Positions 22,614-30,349 of a stretch of DNA of 64,000 nucleotides are shown here, piece after piece. Under the pieces are notes generated by a model that saw only the letters and a list, made by a program, of their open reading frames with translations, ran no database searches and was not told where the DNA came from. Position 1 is the first letter of the stretch. The number at the start of each line of letters is the position of its first letter. Both the position numbers and the translations under genes were made by a program. This DNA is from Streptomyces sp. NBC_01476 (GTDB taxonomy: Bacteria; Actinomycetota; Actinomycetes; Streptomycetales; Streptomycetaceae), in contig NZ_CP109446.1 of assembly GCF_036227265.1 (NCBI RefSeq), positions 248,001-312,000 on the forward strand. Reading direction: 5' to 3'.

Positions 22614-24605
22614 ATGGGCGGTGGACGGGACGAGCCCACGCCGGACCGGGACCTGCCGGACCGGGATGCCGCCGGTGACACCTCCCGGCAGGGCCCGTCC
22701 GGAACCGACGAGGACGCCGCGGATGCCGCGGGCACGGACACCCCGGACACCCCGGACGGCCCCGACCGGGACGGCCGTGACCCGGGCCAGGACCGCTCCG
22801 ATCGCTCCGATCAGGAATCCGTCGAACTGCGCCAGATCGACGAGCTCAACCGGCTGGATCCGCTGCCGACTGCGCACCTGCGCCCGGACCGGCCGCCACC
22901 ACGCGACGACAGGCCCCCGGGCCAGGACGCCGACGCCCGGCTGCGGGACGCGGTCCTGCTCACCACCGGTCACGAGGTCGCCGAGGCGGACTCGCTCGCC
23001 GACGTGCTCCGGGTGCTGTCGCGGCTGCGCGCTCCGGGCTTCGAGCTGGACGGCATGGTGGTCTTCGGGGTGACCGAGAAGTTCCTCAACGGGCTCGGCC
23101 AGTACGGTTTCCAGCCGTTCGGCTCCGAGCGGACCGTCCGGATCCCGGTGACGACCCACTATCCGGCGGTCGACGTGCTCAGGACGGGACGGCCGGTGTA
23201 CCTGTCGTCGCCCGACGAGTACCGGGCCCGTTATCCGACGATGTGGCCGCTGACCGAGTCCAAGGACCGCAAGTCGTGGGCGTTCATGCCCCTGGTCGCC
23301 ACCGGGCGGATCACCGCGGTGTGGCTGGCAGCCTTCGCGGAACCGGTCACGTTCACCCCCGAGCAGCGGAGCCTGCTGACGGCGGCCGCGCGGCTGGTGG
23401 CGCAGTCGCTGGAACGCACCAGGACCGGCGAGGCGGAGCTCGCGCTCTCCCGCGGGCTGCGGCGCAGCATGGGCTCGGCGGAACCGGCGTACCCGGGACT
23501 CAGTGTGGCCACCCGCTACGTTCCGACCGGCGGCGGACTGATGGTGGGGGGCGACTGGTACGACATCATCAACCTGCCGACCGGCCGGGTGGCGCTGGTC
23601 ATCGGCGACGTGCAGGGCCACGATGTGCACGCGGCCGGTCTGATGACCCAGTTGCGTACGGCGGTCCACGCCTACGCCGCCGAGGGCCACGGTCCCGACG
23701 CGGTCATGTCGCGTGCCTCGCACTTCCTGACCGCCCTGGACGAGGACCGCTTCGCCACCTGCATCTACATCGAGGCCGATCCGGCGACCGGGGTGCTGCA
23801 GATCGCCCGGGCCGGCCATCCGCACCCGGTGCTGCGGATTCCGGACGGCACCTGCATGATCAAGCACATCCGCGGTGGGCTGCCGCTGGGACTGATGCCG
23901 GACTCGGACGACTATCCGGTCAATGTGCTGGAGCTGCGCCCCGACGAGGTGATGCTGCTGTGCACCGACGGGCTGATCGAGACCGGTGGCCACGATATGT
24001 ACACCGGCTGGGTGCGGGTGCGCGACGCCCTCTCCCCCGGGCCCGCCACCGACATCGAGGGCATGGCGGACCGGCTGATCGCGGCCGTCGGCACCCCGCA
24101 GCCGGACGCCGAGGACATCAGGCTGTCACCGCGGAACGAGGACGACATCGCGCTGCTCCTGCTGCGCCGGGACGGCGGGGTGCCGCAGCCGGGCGTGCCG
24201 GAGCGGCGGCTGGTGCTGACCATCGAGCAGGACCAGGCGGAGGGCCTGGCCGAGGCGCGGACCGAGCTGAGGGCGCTGCTGCACGACTGGGCGCGGCCGG
24301 ACCAGGTGGACACCGCTGTGCTGCTGGCCTCCGAGGTGCTGGGCAACGTACTGGTGCACACCGAGCAGCCGGCGGCGCTGGTCGCGATCGTCACCGGCAA
24401 CCCCGGCCGGCGCACCCTGCGGGTCGAGGTCACCGACACCGGCGACGAACTGCCGCACCAGCGGGCACCGGGGGAACTCGCCTCGTCCGGGCGGGGTCTG
24501 GTACTGCTCGACCTGCTCTCCGACCAGTGGGGCGTCAGGCCGGAACCGGCCGGCAAGACGGTGTGGTTCGCGCTGCACGAGGCGGGAGGGCCGGACGGCG
24601 AATAG
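22614..24605 (+). CDS. GAF-PP2C phosphatase with C-terminal anti-sigma-type ATPase domain
   Basis: A 663-residue cytosolic protein. After a disordered acidic N-terminus (about 1-100) come a GAF-like sensor (about 110-270), a SpoIIE/PP2C domain (GGDWYDII, GDVQGHDVHAAG, AGHPHP, TDGLIETGG) and an HATPase_c domain related to RsbW/SpoIIAB (LASEVLGNVLVHTE, VEVTDTGDELP, SGRGLVLLDLLSDQWG). It thus joins phosphatase and kinase activities of partner-switching in one chain, a layout frequent in Streptomyces. GAAAGGGCG precedes ATG 22614. Partners are probably STAS proteins, not identified here. Confidence 0.9.
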   Translation: MGGGRDEPTPDRDLPDRDAAGDTSRQGPSGTDEDAADAAGTDTPDTPDGPDRDGRDPGQDRSDRSDQESVELRQIDELNRLDPLPTAHLRPDRPPPRDDRPPGQDADARLRDAVLLTTGHEVAEADSLADVLRVLSRLRAPGFELDGMVVFGVTEKFLNGLGQYGFQPFGSERTVRIPVTTHYPAVDVLRTGRPVYLSSPDEYRARYPTMWPLTESKDRKSWAFMPLVATGRITAVWLAAFAEPVTFTPEQRSLLTAAARLVAQSLERTRTGEAELALSRGLRRSMGSAEPAYPGLSVATRYVPTGGGLMVGGDWYDIINLPTGRVALVIGDVQGHDVHAAGLMTQLRTAVHAYAAEGHGPDAVMSRASHFLTALDEDRFATCIYIEADPATGVLQIARAGHPHPVLRIPDGTCMIKHIRGGLPLGLMPDSDDYPVNVLELRPDEVMLLCTDGLIETGGHDMYTGWVRVRDALSPGPATDIEGMADRLIAAVGTPQPDAEDIRLSPRNEDDIALLLLRRDGGVPQPGVPERRLVLTIEQDQAEGLAEARTELRALLHDWARPDQVDTAVLLASEVLGNVLVHTEQPAALVAIVTGNPGRRTLRVEVTDTGDELPHQRAPGELASSGRGLVLLDLLSDQWGVRPEPAGKTVWFALHEAGGPDGE

Positions 24606-24629
24606 CCGGGCGGCCGGTGTGCCGCCGCG

Positions 24630-25739
24630 TCACGACGTCTCCTCGGCGTACGGCAGCCGGTCGGTGGGCACGGCGGGCAGGTCCGGGACCCAGAACTCGA
24701 CGGTGGTTCCGGCGCCGGACCCGCTGTGCATGGTCCACCAGCCGCCGGCCGTCTCGGCCCGCTCCCGCATCTCCATCACCCCGAAGTGCGGATGGACCGC
24801 GGGCCACGCCAGCGCGTCGCCGCTGCCGTCGTCGGTCACCCGGGTCAGCAGTCCGCCGTCCACCGAGGTGATCTCCAGCCGGACGGTCCTGGCCCTGGCG
24901 TGTTTGTGGACGTTGAGCAGCGCCTCCTGGACGATCCGGAAAATGGTGATGGCGGTCTCCGGCGCCGGTTCGCGCCGCAGGTCGTGGCTGAACTCGGTGG
25001 CCAGTCCCCAGCCGCGGACCACGTCGTCCAGGTGCAGGGTGAGCGACTCGGCCAGGCCGTGCCGGTCGATGCCGGGAGGGTGCAGCCGGAAGCTCAGATT
25101 GCGCAGCCGTCCGACGGCCTCGCGGACGGCGGTGTCCAGCGCGGCGAGTTCGGCCGCGACGGGTTCCGGTACCTGGCGGGACAGGAGCTGCAGCCGCATG
25201 CCGACGGCGACCATGGCCTGGATGGAGTCGTCGTGGACGTCCCAGGCGATGCGCTGCCGCTCGGCCTCCTGGGCCCGTACCAGGTGGGCGAAGAGCCCGC
25301 GGCGTTCGCTGAGCGCCTGCTCGGCGGCCCGGCGTTCGGTCATGTCGCGGGTGACCTTGCCGAAGCCGTGCAGTTTCCCTGTCTCGTCGAAGAGGGCGGT
25401 GATCACCACGTTCGCCCAGAACCGGGAGCCGTCCTTGCGGATCCGCCAGCCCTCGTCCTCAAGCCTGCCCTCGGCGACCGCGATCTCCAGCTCCCGGTGC
25501 GGTTTGCCGGCCGCGATCTCCTCGGGCGGATAGAAGACCGAGAAGTGCCGGCCGGTGATCTCGTCGGCGCGGTAGCCCTTGATGCGTTCGGCGCCGGCGT
25601 TCCAGCTGGTGACGTGGCCCTCGGGGTCGAGCATGAAGATGCCGTAGTCCAGGACGCCCTGGACCAGCAGGCCGAACGCGGTCTCGGACTGCGGGGCGAC
25701 CGGCCGGCGCGGTCCCGGGTCCGGTGGCCGGGCGGTCAT
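24630..25739 (-). CDS. PAS-domain sensor histidine kinase
   Basis: A 369-residue soluble kinase. A PAS domain (about residues 20-135; GIFMLDPEGHVTSWNAGAER, then FWANVVITALFDETG) precedes a dimerisation/phosphoacceptor region with ERQRIAWDVHDDSIQAM (His in VHDD) and an HATPase_c domain (TIFRIVQEALLNVHKHA, VTDDGSG, GVMEMRERAE). It has no membrane helix and likely senses a cytosolic or redox signal. It lies 22 bases after the response-regulator gene, which is the natural partner. Confidence 0.9.
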   Translation of the reverse strand: MTARPPDPGPRRPVAPQSETAFGLLVQGVLDYGIFMLDPEGHVTSWNAGAERIKGYRADEITGRHFSVFYPPEEIAAGKPHRELEIAVAEGRLEDEGWRIRKDGSRFWANVVITALFDETGKLHGFGKVTRDMTERRAAEQALSERRGLFAHLVRAQEAERQRIAWDVHDDSIQAMVAVGMRLQLLSRQVPEPVAAELAALDTAVREAVGRLRNLSFRLHPPGIDRHGLAESLTLHLDDVVRGWGLATEFSHDLRREPAPETAITIFRIVQEALLNVHKHARARTVRLEITSVDGGLLTRVTDDGSGDALAWPAVHPHFGVMEMRERAETAGGWWTMHSGSGAGTTVEFWVPDLPAVPTDRLPYAEETS

Positions 25740-25761
25740 CGCAGGCTTCCGCGACGGCCGG

Positions 25762-26427
25762 TCACCGCAGCAGCCCGTCGCGGCGGGCGGTGGTGACGGC
25801 CTCCAGCTGGGTGCGGGCGCCCAGTTTCTCCAGCACCCGCTGGATGTGGTTGCGGGCGGTGTTGACCGCCACCCCGAGCCGCCGGCTGATCTCGGCGCTG
25901 CCGAGTCCTTCGCCGAGCAGGTCGAGCGTCTCGCGCTCACGGGGGGTGAGGGTGGCACCGCGGTCGGGAGTGCGGCCGGTCAGCCGGTCCAGTACATCGC
26001 TGAGCAGGCCCTTGCTGAAGGCCACCTCGCCGGCCGCCACCCGCCGTACCGCGTCCTGGAGTTCGGTCAGGTTGTCGGTCTTCAGAAGCAGTCCTGCGCC
26101 GCCGGCCTCGGCGACCCGGGTCGCCACCGAGGCGGTCGCCTCACCGGCCAGGACCAGCACCCGGCAGTGCGGTGCGGCGGCCTTGAGACCGGCGATGCCG
26201 CCGATGCCGTCGCCGTCGGGCAGCCGCCGGTCGAGCAGCACCACATCGGGGCTCAGCCGGGCGGCGTCCGCGAGCCCCGCCCCGATGGAGGCGCTGCGGC
26301 CGACGACCTCCAGGTCGGTAGCGCGGTCCAGTGCCATCCGGATCGCCTCGGCCACCATGTCGTGGTCCTCGACCAGCAGGATCCTGATGGCCGCCCCGGG
26401 GGTGGCGGCCGGTGGGGACGGGGGCAT
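25762..26427 (-). CDS. LuxR/NarL-family response regulator
   Basis: A 221-residue protein with a receiver domain (acidic VEDHD near residue 20, phosphoacceptor Asp in VVLLDRRLP, Lys in LLLKTDN) and a C-terminal LuxR HTH (LTPRERETLDLLGEGLGSAEISRRL, read as two parts, then NTARNHIQRVLEKLGA). It is phosphorylated by the adjacent PAS kinase and binds DNA. The ATG overlaps the STAS gene stop (ATGA), so STAS, regulator and kinase form one operon. Confidence 0.9.
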   Translation of the reverse strand: MPPSPPAATPGAAIRILLVEDHDMVAEAIRMALDRATDLEVVGRSASIGAGLADAARLSPDVVLLDRRLPDGDGIGGIAGLKAAAPHCRVLVLAGEATASVATRVAEAGGAGLLLKTDNLTELQDAVRRVAAGEVAFSKGLLSDVLDRLTGRTPDRGATLTPRERETLDLLGEGLGSAEISRRLGVAVNTARNHIQRVLEKLGARTQLEAVTTARRDGLLR

Positions 26428-26771
26428 CAGACGATCCTGGGCGGGACGCGCCGTGCGTCGGCGGCGAACTCCATGTCGACCCGGGCGAGCGTGAACAGCC
26501 GTGCCACTTGCGGGCGTACGCCTTCCACCAGGACGTCAACGCCGCGTTCGCGGCCGGTGATCCGGGCCTCCAGCAGGACATTGAGGCCGGCGCAGTCACA
26601 GAACCGCAGGTCCCACAGGTCGAGGACGAGCAGTTGGGGGTGTGCGGCGAAACACTCGGCGAGCGCGGCGCGCAGCGCCTGCGTCCCGTCCAGGTCGAGC
26701 TCTCCGTCGAGGGCCAGCGTCGCCCGGACGTCATGGATGTCCGCCCTGACCTGGAGGGCCGGGGCGGTCAT
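26427..26771 (-). CDS. STAS-domain protein with cysteine replacing the regulatory serine
   Basis: A 114-residue single STAS domain (anti-sigma factor antagonist fold). The conserved loop reads FCDCAGLNVLL. In SpoIIAA/RsbV the residue after Asp is the phosphorylated Ser; here it is Cys, and the next is Ala, so no serine or threonine is available. It may be locked in the unphosphorylated form or respond to redox. GAGAGGG precedes ATG 26771. First gene of an operon with the response regulator and PAS kinase, so it may link partner-switching to two-component signalling. Confidence 0.85.
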   Translation of the reverse strand: MTAPALQVRADIHDVRATLALDGELDLDGTQALRAALAECFAAHPQLLVLDLWDLRFCDCAGLNVLLEARITGRERGVDVLVEGVRPQVARLFTLARVDMEFAADARRVPPRIV

Positions 26772-26815
26772 CGTACGATCCCTCTCACTGCCTGTACCGC
26801 GGACACCACACCAGA

Positions 26816-26833
26816 CTAGTGAATCTGCACTAG
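26816..26833 (-). promoter_or_regulatory. Inverted repeat upstream of the STAS operon
   Basis: CTAGTG (26816-26821) and CACTAG (26828-26833) flank AATCTG, about 45 bases upstream of the STAS start codon. The position suits an operator near the promoter of the STAS/response regulator/kinase operon, possibly the response-regulator binding site. CTAG is otherwise rare in this GC-rich DNA. Confidence 0.45.
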
Positions 26834-26870
26834 AAGCGGAACCGCTCCCGGCCCCGGGAATGCGCGGCCG

Positions 26871-28238
26871 TCACTCCTGACGGGCGTTCAGTGCCACGGT
26901 GTGCTCGCGGACCTGTTCAGGGGTGAGGTAGCTGTCGGTGTACTCGAAGTCACGCAGAGCGGCCGGGGTGCGGGAGAGGAAGCCGGTGCGCACGAAGTCG
27001 TCGCCGGCCGCCGCGTTGAGTACCCAGTTGGTCAGCACCCGGGTCTTGGCCACATTGGTGCGCAGCGCCGACCAGTGGTAGCCGCGGGCCACCACCTGGG
27101 CGGGCAGGCCGCGCAGCTCGATGCCGAGCGGCTTGGAGACCGCGTCCTTGCCCCCGAGGTCCACCACCAGGCCGAGGTCCTTGTGGGTGTAGGGCTGGAG
27201 CGGCTGCCGGCGCAGGGTGGCGATGACGTTGTCCGCGACCTTGCGGCCCTGGCGCATGGCGTGCTGCGCGGTGGGCGGGCAGTAGGCGCCTTCCTCGCCC
27301 TTGGCGAGATCCGGCACGGCCGCCGCGTCGCCGAGGCCGAACACCCCGTCGACGCCGGGCAGGTTCATCTCCGCGGTGACCGCGAGCCGGCCGCGGTCGG
27401 TCTCCGCGTCCAGGGTGGCGATCAGCGGGCTGGCGACGACGCCCGCGGTCCAGATGAGGGTGCGGCAGGGCAGTACCCGCCCGTCGGTGAAGGTGACCTC
27501 CTCGGGGCCGGCCTTCGCGATGGAGACGCCCAGCGAGACCTCGATGCCGCGCCGGCGCAGGATCTTCAGCGCGCTCATGCCCAGCTTGTCGCCGAGTTCC
27601 GGCATCAGCTTCGGGGCGATGTCGATCAGGTGCCACTTGATCAGGCCCGGGTCGAGCCGCGGGTAGCGCTTGACGGCGGTGGCGGTCAGCCGCTGGAGGT
27701 ATGCGGCGGTCTCGGTGCCCGCGTAGCCGCCGCCGACCACCACGAACTGCAGCCGCGAGGCGCGCTCCGCCTGGTCCTGGCTGGCGTCGGCGAGGTCGAG
27801 CTGGGCGATGACGTGGTCGCGGATGAAGGCGGCCTCGGCGAGGGTCTTCATACCGCGGGCGTTGTCGGCCAGGCCCGGGATGTCGAAGGTGCGGGTGACG
27901 CTGCCGGGGGCCAGCACGATCTGGTCGTACGGCTCGTCGACGATCTCGCCCGTTATCTTGCGGATCACGCAGACCTTGGCCTTGGTGTCCACCCCGATGG
28001 CACCGCCGGGGATGATCCGGGTGCGGAACTTCTTGCTCCGGCGCAGGGAGACGGCGATCGACTGCGGGGTGAGGATCCCGGAGGCGACTTGCGGCAGCAG
28101 CGGCAGGTAGAGCTGGTACGAGAACGGCGTCACCAAGGAGACGTCGGCCTCGTCGGGTCCGAGCCGGCGCTCCAGCCGCCGGACACACCCCACACCTGCG
28201 AATCCGGCGCCCACCACAAGGATTTTCGGTCGTGCCAC
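26871..28238 (-). CDS. Type II NADH dehydrogenase (NDH-2-like FAD oxidoreductase)
   Basis: A 455-residue flavoprotein with FAD motif GAGFAGVGCVRRL near the N-terminus, NAD(P)H motif VVVGGGYAGTETAAYL mid-protein and FGLGDAAAV near the end. The layout and C-terminal region match single-subunit, non-proton-pumping NADH:quinone oxidoreductases that sit on the inner face of the membrane and feed electrons to menaquinone. The GTG at 28238 is chosen because the FAD motif follows within 12 residues. Monocistronic by context. About 260 bases upstream hold no recognised gene. Confidence 0.85.
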   Translation of the reverse strand: MARPKILVVGAGFAGVGCVRRLERRLGPDEADVSLVTPFSYQLYLPLLPQVASGILTPQSIAVSLRRSKKFRTRIIPGGAIGVDTKAKVCVIRKITGEIVDEPYDQIVLAPGSVTRTFDIPGLADNARGMKTLAEAAFIRDHVIAQLDLADASQDQAERASRLQFVVVGGGYAGTETAAYLQRLTATAVKRYPRLDPGLIKWHLIDIAPKLMPELGDKLGMSALKILRRRGIEVSLGVSIAKAGPEEVTFTDGRVLPCRTLIWTAGVVASPLIATLDAETDRGRLAVTAEMNLPGVDGVFGLGDAAAVPDLAKGEEGAYCPPTAQHAMRQGRKVADNVIATLRRQPLQPYTHKDLGLVVDLGGKDAVSKPLGIELRGLPAQVVARGYHWSALRTNVAKTRVLTNWVLNAAAGDDFVRTGFLSRTPAALRDFEYTDSYLTPEQVREHTVALNARQE

Positions 28239-28499
28239 GGTATCCGTCCCTTCTTGGCCCAGGCGGTCGTACGCACACCTGCCCCGCGGAGCGCGGCCTC
28301 GCACCTCAAGTCCTACCCCGGCAGGGGGTGGCCCGCCAGCGGGCGCCGTCCGGGCCGGGGGTCAGCGCTGCGCGGGCGGCGGCGTGCAGGCTGCCGGGCA
28401 GCGCCGTGCAGGAGGCCGGGACCCCGGCGCGGATCGGGCGGTGGGCGAGCCGGCGACCGCCGCGGCCAGGGCGGTCGGTCGCCGGCCGGCGTCCCGGGT

Positions 28500-29492
28500 T
28501 CAGCCGGTGGTGAGGATGATCTTGCCGCGGTTGGTGCGGTCCTCCAGGCGCTCGTGGGCGCGGGCGGCGTCCTGGAGCGGGAAGGACGCCTCGATGGGCA
28601 CCCGGTAGTCGCCGGCCGCCACCCGGTCGGCGAGGGCGCGCAGATCGGGGCGGGGGTCGTAGCCGTGTTCCAGCAGGGCGGTGAGCTGGAAGCCGTGGAT
28701 GCTCACGTTCTTCGGGTAGAAGTCACGGGTGTCCACGGTGCTGGGCCGCAGTGCCACATTGGCCAGGGCGACGACCCGGCCGGCGAACGCGGCCTCCCGC
28801 AGGCTCTGTGCGAAGACATCGCCGCCGACCGTGTCGAGCACGATGTCCGCGCCGCGGCCCCCGGTCAGCCGCAGGACCTCGTCCACCGCCGCTTCGCCGG
28901 GGAACGCGGAGGTGTCGACGGTGTGCTCCGCGCCCAGTTCCGCCGCCCACCCGGTCTTGGCGGACGAGCTCGCGACGGCGATGACGTGCGCGCCGGCCAC
29001 CGCGGCGATCTGGACCGCGGCGCTGCCGACCCCGCTCGCCGCCGCCTGGACGACGACGGTGTCCCCCGCGGCCAGCCGGCCGAGACGGTTCAGGCAGTAC
29101 CAGGCCGTGAGCCAGGCGACGGGCAGCGCGGCGGCCGACCTCAGGTCGATCCCGTCGGGGAGCACGGTCACCCGGGTGGCGGGCACCGCGGCGGCCTCGG
29201 CGTAGAAACCGGGGGCGTTGGCGGCGCCCATGGCGATGACCTTCTGGCCCGCGGTGATGCCCTCGACGCCCGCGCCCACTCCGGTCACGGTACCGGCCGC
29301 CTCCAGACCGGGGATCAGCGGCGGCTTGCCGGCGCGGTGGTAGGTGCCCGCGCGGGTCAGCGCGTCCGCCCGGTTCACCCCGGCAGCGGCGACCCGGATC
29401 AGCACCTCACCGGGGCCGGGCACCGGGTCGGGCACCTCCACCGGCACCAGGACCTCCGGTCCGCCGAACGTGTCGATCCGTACTGCTCGCAT
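28500..29492 (-). CDS. Zinc-independent MDR quinone reductase
   Basis: A 330-residue medium-chain dehydrogenase/reductase of the zeta-crystallin/NADPH:quinone reductase type. AAAGVNRADALTRAG, PGLEAAGTVTGVG and the nucleotide loop QAAASGVGSAAVQIA are typical, and it ends with the usual RGKIILTTG. It reduces quinones or activated alkenes with NADPH. It is transcribed divergently from a CGNR zinc-finger regulator across two inverted repeats, so that regulator probably controls it. Confidence 0.85.
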   Translation of the reverse strand: MRAVRIDTFGGPEVLVPVEVPDPVPGPGEVLIRVAAAGVNRADALTRAGTYHRAGKPPLIPGLEAAGTVTGVGAGVEGITAGQKVIAMGAANAPGFYAEAAAVPATRVTVLPDGIDLRSAAALPVAWLTAWYCLNRLGRLAAGDTVVVQAAASGVGSAAVQIAAVAGAHVIAVASSSAKTGWAAELGAEHTVDTSAFPGEAAVDEVLRLTGGRGADIVLDTVGGDVFAQSLREAAFAGRVVALANVALRPSTVDTRDFYPKNVSIHGFQLTALLEHGYDPRPDLRALADRVAAGDYRVPIEASFPLQDAARAHERLEDRTNRGKIILTTG

Positions 29493-29522
29493 ACCGCCAC
29501 CTGCTCCGCTGTCGTCATCTGT

Positions 29523-29573
29523 TGTCACCTGTTGAACAGGTGACACCTTCTGACACCCCATGAACCGGTGTCA
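29523..29573. promoter_or_regulatory. Twin 23-bp operators between quinone reductase and CGNR regulator
   Basis: Site 1 has perfect 11-bp arms TGTCACCTGTT (29523-29533) and AACAGGTGACA (29535-29545) around one G. Site 2 has TGACACC (29551-29557) and GGTGTCA (29567-29573) with a 9-bp centre. Both span 23 bp, and their centres are 28 bp apart. Site 2 overlaps the promoter of the CGNR gene and a minus-strand TTGACA (29569-29574). The shared GGTGTCA/GGTGACA half-sites imply one dimeric regulator at both. Confidence 0.75.
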
Positions 29574-29578
29574 AGTGC

Positions 29579-29590
29579 TACGGTCCTCCC
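29579..29590 (+). promoter_or_regulatory. Leaderless -10 of the CGNR gene
   Basis: TACGGT (29579-29584) is followed by CCTCCC and then the ATG, placing the transcription start on the start codon. There is no Shine-Dalgarno sequence. The operator at 29551-29573 lies just upstream, over the -35 position. Confidence 0.5.
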
Positions 29591-30199
29591 ATGAGCCCCG
29601 ACACGAGCAGCGAGGACAGCCCGGCCGGCTTCCGGTTCATCGGCGGCCGGCCGTGCCTGGATTTCGTCGCGACCCTGGGCAAGCGTCACACCACCCCGGT
29701 CGAGAAGCTGCCGGAACCGGCGGCGCTGGCCCGCTGGTTCGAACTGGCCGGCCTGCACGACCCCGGCGCGGGCGGATCCCCGCTCACCGCCCGGGACCTG
29801 CGGGGGGCGCTGGCTCTGCGGGAGGCGCTCTACCGGGTGGTGCGCACCGCGATGGCCGGCGGCGCCCCGGCGCCTACCGACATCGAGGTGGTGAACGAAG
29901 CCGCCGCCCGGCCGGATCTGGTGCCCCGCCTCGCCCCGGACGGCGGTGGTCTCTCGCTGCGCCGGCCGGCCGCCGGCGGCGCCGGTGCCGCACTGGCCAC
30001 GGTGGCCCGCGACGCGGTCACGCTGGTCGGCAGTCCGCTGGTCGGCCGGGTGAAGGAGTGCCAGAACCCGGAGTGCTCACTGCTCTTCCTCGATGATTCG
30101 CAGGCACGGCGCCGGCGCTGGTGCTCAATGGACCGCTGCGGGAATCTGGCCAAGGTCGCGGGATACCGCTCCCGCGGCCGGCGCACAGGCGAAAGCTGA
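29591..30199 (+). CDS. CGNR zinc-finger (ABATE-domain) transcriptional regulator
   Basis: A 202-residue protein. The N-terminal ABATE domain begins FRFIGGRPCLDFVATLG; the C-terminal CGNR zinc finger reads ECQNPECSLLFLDDS followed by RRRRWCSMDRCGN, with four cysteines. This family is thought to be stress-responsive DNA-binding regulators, with the ABATE domain sensing a ligand. It is divergent from the quinone reductase and very likely binds the twin operators between them, regulating both. A leaderless start is supported by TACGGT six bases before the ATG. Confidence 0.85.
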   Translation: MSPDTSSEDSPAGFRFIGGRPCLDFVATLGKRHTTPVEKLPEPAALARWFELAGLHDPGAGGSPLTARDLRGALALREALYRVVRTAMAGGAPAPTDIEVVNEAAARPDLVPRLAPDGGGLSLRRPAAGGAGAALATVARDAVTLVGSPLVGRVKECQNPECSLLFLDDSQARRRRWCSMDRCGNLAKVAGYRSRGRRTGES

Positions 30200-30259
30200 G
30201 TTCAGGGAGGTAACCCCGCGCTCCTCCTTCCCCGCGATCCGCTCGGCCGTGCACCGTTC

Positions 30260-30318
30260 TTGACAGGCGCCGACCGGTACTGGTTCTTTGGGTCTGATCT
30301 CTGACCGAACGGTCGGTC
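30260..30318 (+). promoter_or_regulatory. paaK promoter with TetR-type operator
   Basis: A consensus TTGACA (30260-30265) is followed 18 bp later by TTCTTT (30284-30289), a weak -10. Just downstream GACCGA (30303-30308) and TCGGTC (30313-30318) form a perfect inverted repeat around ACGG. ACCGA/TCGGT repeats are typical TetR-family operators, and PaaR-type TetR regulators control phenylacetate genes. No tetR gene is adjacent. Confidence 0.6.
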
Positions 30319-30349
30319 GGCCCAGGGAGCGAGCACGAGGGAGAGCGTC

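Noticed and set aside
22524..23993. Long open frame antisense to the GAF-PP2C gene
   Set aside because: Low-complexity Arg/Gly/His-rich translation typical of GC-rich shadow frames.
26901..29543. 880-codon plus-strand open frame across two oxidoreductase genes
   Set aside because: It spans two unrelated genes and an intergenic gap on the other strand; the translation is repetitive and matches nothing.
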